Below are positions 26,416-27,110 of a stretch of 27,110 nucleotides of DNA, piece by piece. The stretch is from assembly GCA_024196135.1 (NCBI GenBank), contig JAMQCK010000346.1:1-27110 (forward strand), written 5' to 3'. How positions within the stretch are numbered: the stretch's first letter is position 1; every line of letters starts with the position of its first letter. Below the pieces are notes generated by a model. The model worked only from the letters and a program-made list of their open reading frames with translations. It searched no databases and was not told the origin of the DNA. This DNA comes from Pleurotus ostreatus/Saccharomyces cerevisiae fusant. Its lineage: Eukaryota > Opisthokonta. The position numbers and the translations under genes are program-made.

Positions 26416-27110
26416 ATGGCACATCTTACAGCGCTCGAGAACCGCGCAGCCGCCCTCGCGGGGCCCGATGTTCTGCGCTCTCCCTGGGCGCCCTCTGCCG
26501 AAGACGTGAAATCACTGGAGCAGATGCACTCTGACCTCGAGGAGTGCTTACCGCAGATCGGCGTCGAAATAGGAGACGCGGAGGCGCAGATACGTGTCCT
26601 CGAAGAAGCGTTGCGGCAAGCCCGTCTTCGGCTGGATGCACTGGTCTCCCAAAGAGAGCGCATCGCAAGACAGACGAGGATTTGCAAAGCCACTGCGAAG
26701 GCGTTCACACGAAGGCTGCCTACCGAGGTCATGGCCACGATCTTTTCGCTTGTTCTCGATCCCGGAATATGTTTCTACGGTCGCGAGCTGCACAATCTCA
26801 CGGCCACTTGCTTTCGGTGGCGGTCCATCGCCCTGTCTACTCCGGCACTTTGGTCAACAATCGATCTTACATGGTCTGGGCCGACCTTCAGTACCTTGAT
26901 ACCCAGAAAGCCCAATGATGCTCTTGTTCGCGCCCAACTAGAATATTCCGCCGACGCCCCCCTTCATGTCACTGTGTATACGTCACGTACAGACGACTGC
27001 GCGCATGCCCTGTACGATAGAAGCTGGGCCGCCGTTCGCCAGCAGTCAAATCGGTGGCGCACGGCGCAAATTATGTGGCATTGCTCGTCGGGCTGGCTGG
27101 ACGCATCAGT
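26416..27110 (+). CDS. F-box protein (5' part, runs off window end)
   Basis: The frame opens at the ATG at 26416 and continues without a stop to the window edge, giving 231 residues. A predicted coiled-coil (VKSLEQMHSDLEECL, then AQIRVLEEALRQARLRLDAL) leads into an F-box at about residues 96-150: TRRLPTEVMATIFSLVL, then NLTATCFRWRSIALSTPALWS. The following ALVRAQLEYSADAPLHVTVY matches the ARAQLRWSADCPLRLRILVY of the F-box gene at 14702-16492. This is the canonical Agaricomycete F-box layout, and it is tandem with the F-box gene at 24677. Presumed SCF ubiquitin ligase adaptor; target unknown. Confidence 0.85.
   Translation, partial: MAHLTALENRAAALAGPDVLRSPWAPSAEDVKSLEQMHSDLEECLPQIGVEIGDAEAQIRVLEEALRQARLRLDALVSQRERIARQTRICKATAKAFTRRLPTEVMATIFSLVLDPGICFYGRELHNLTATCFRWRSIALSTPALWSTIDLTWSGPTFSTLIPRKPNDALVRAQLEYSADAPLHVTVYTSRTDDCAHALYDRSWAAVRQQSNRWRTAQIMWHCSSGWLDAS

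Noticed and set aside
1..27110. Transposon, integrated virus, CRISPR or bacterial-type system
   Set aside because: No transposase, reverse transcriptase, integrase, long terminal repeats, capsid-like genes or spaced direct repeats were seen.

Overview
The window looks like nuclear DNA of a filamentous basidiomycete, most likely a wood-associated Agaricomycete. The evidence is GC-rich coding sequence, genes broken by many short introns (mostly 43-62 nt, donors such as GTGCGT, GTGAGT and GTATGT, CTNAC-like branch sites), spliceosomal U6 and a nuclear tRNA, tight gene packing, and families typical of this group (many F-box proteins and lineage-specific 7-TM proteins). Gene models were assembled by hand by matching splice sites and phase. 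No prokaryotic element, CRISPR array, virus or complete transposon was seen.

Layout. 1-1927: two tandem copies of an F-box gene on the minus strand, the first cut by the window edge. 2303-3627: five-exon isocitrate lyase/PEP-mutase superfamily enzyme, probably oxaloacetate acetylhydrolase (oxalate formation). 5099-5575: HUB1 ubiquitin-like splicing modifier, followed on the same strand by a U6 snRNA gene (about 5841-5966). 6371-6786: plus-strand CsbD-like stress protein with a TATA box and a cluster of TGACG motifs. About 7087-11770: a 2.33-kb tandem duplication, each unit holding an eight-exon 7-TM gene plus upstream DNA with a conserved inverted repeat. 12321-14249: plus-strand membrane protein with signal peptide, Asp run, about seven TM segments and a long charged tail. 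14464-14535: tRNA-Glu(CUC). 14702-16492: F-box protein with an acidic C-terminal exon. 16911-19640: 16-exon RCC1-like protein ending in a PHD finger and containing a probable GC-AG intron. 20091-20510: small coiled-coil protein. 21648-22414: TIM22. 22588-23892: FES1 (Hsp70 nucleotide exchange factor). 24677-26098 and 26416 to the window end: two more F-box genes on the plus strand.

The neighbourhood mixes single-copy housekeeping genes (HUB1, U6, TIM22, FES1, RCC1-PHD, tRNA-Glu) with duplicating accessory families (five F-box genes, two paralogous 7-TM genes). There is no operon logic. The most interesting items are the conserved upstream element in the 7-TM duplication, the receptor-like architecture of the 12.3-kb protein, the RCC1+PHD fusion with its GC-AG intron, the atypical ends of the U6 gene, and a HUB1 lacking the usual Tyr-Tyr ending. 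I found no clear evidence of a wholly new system.
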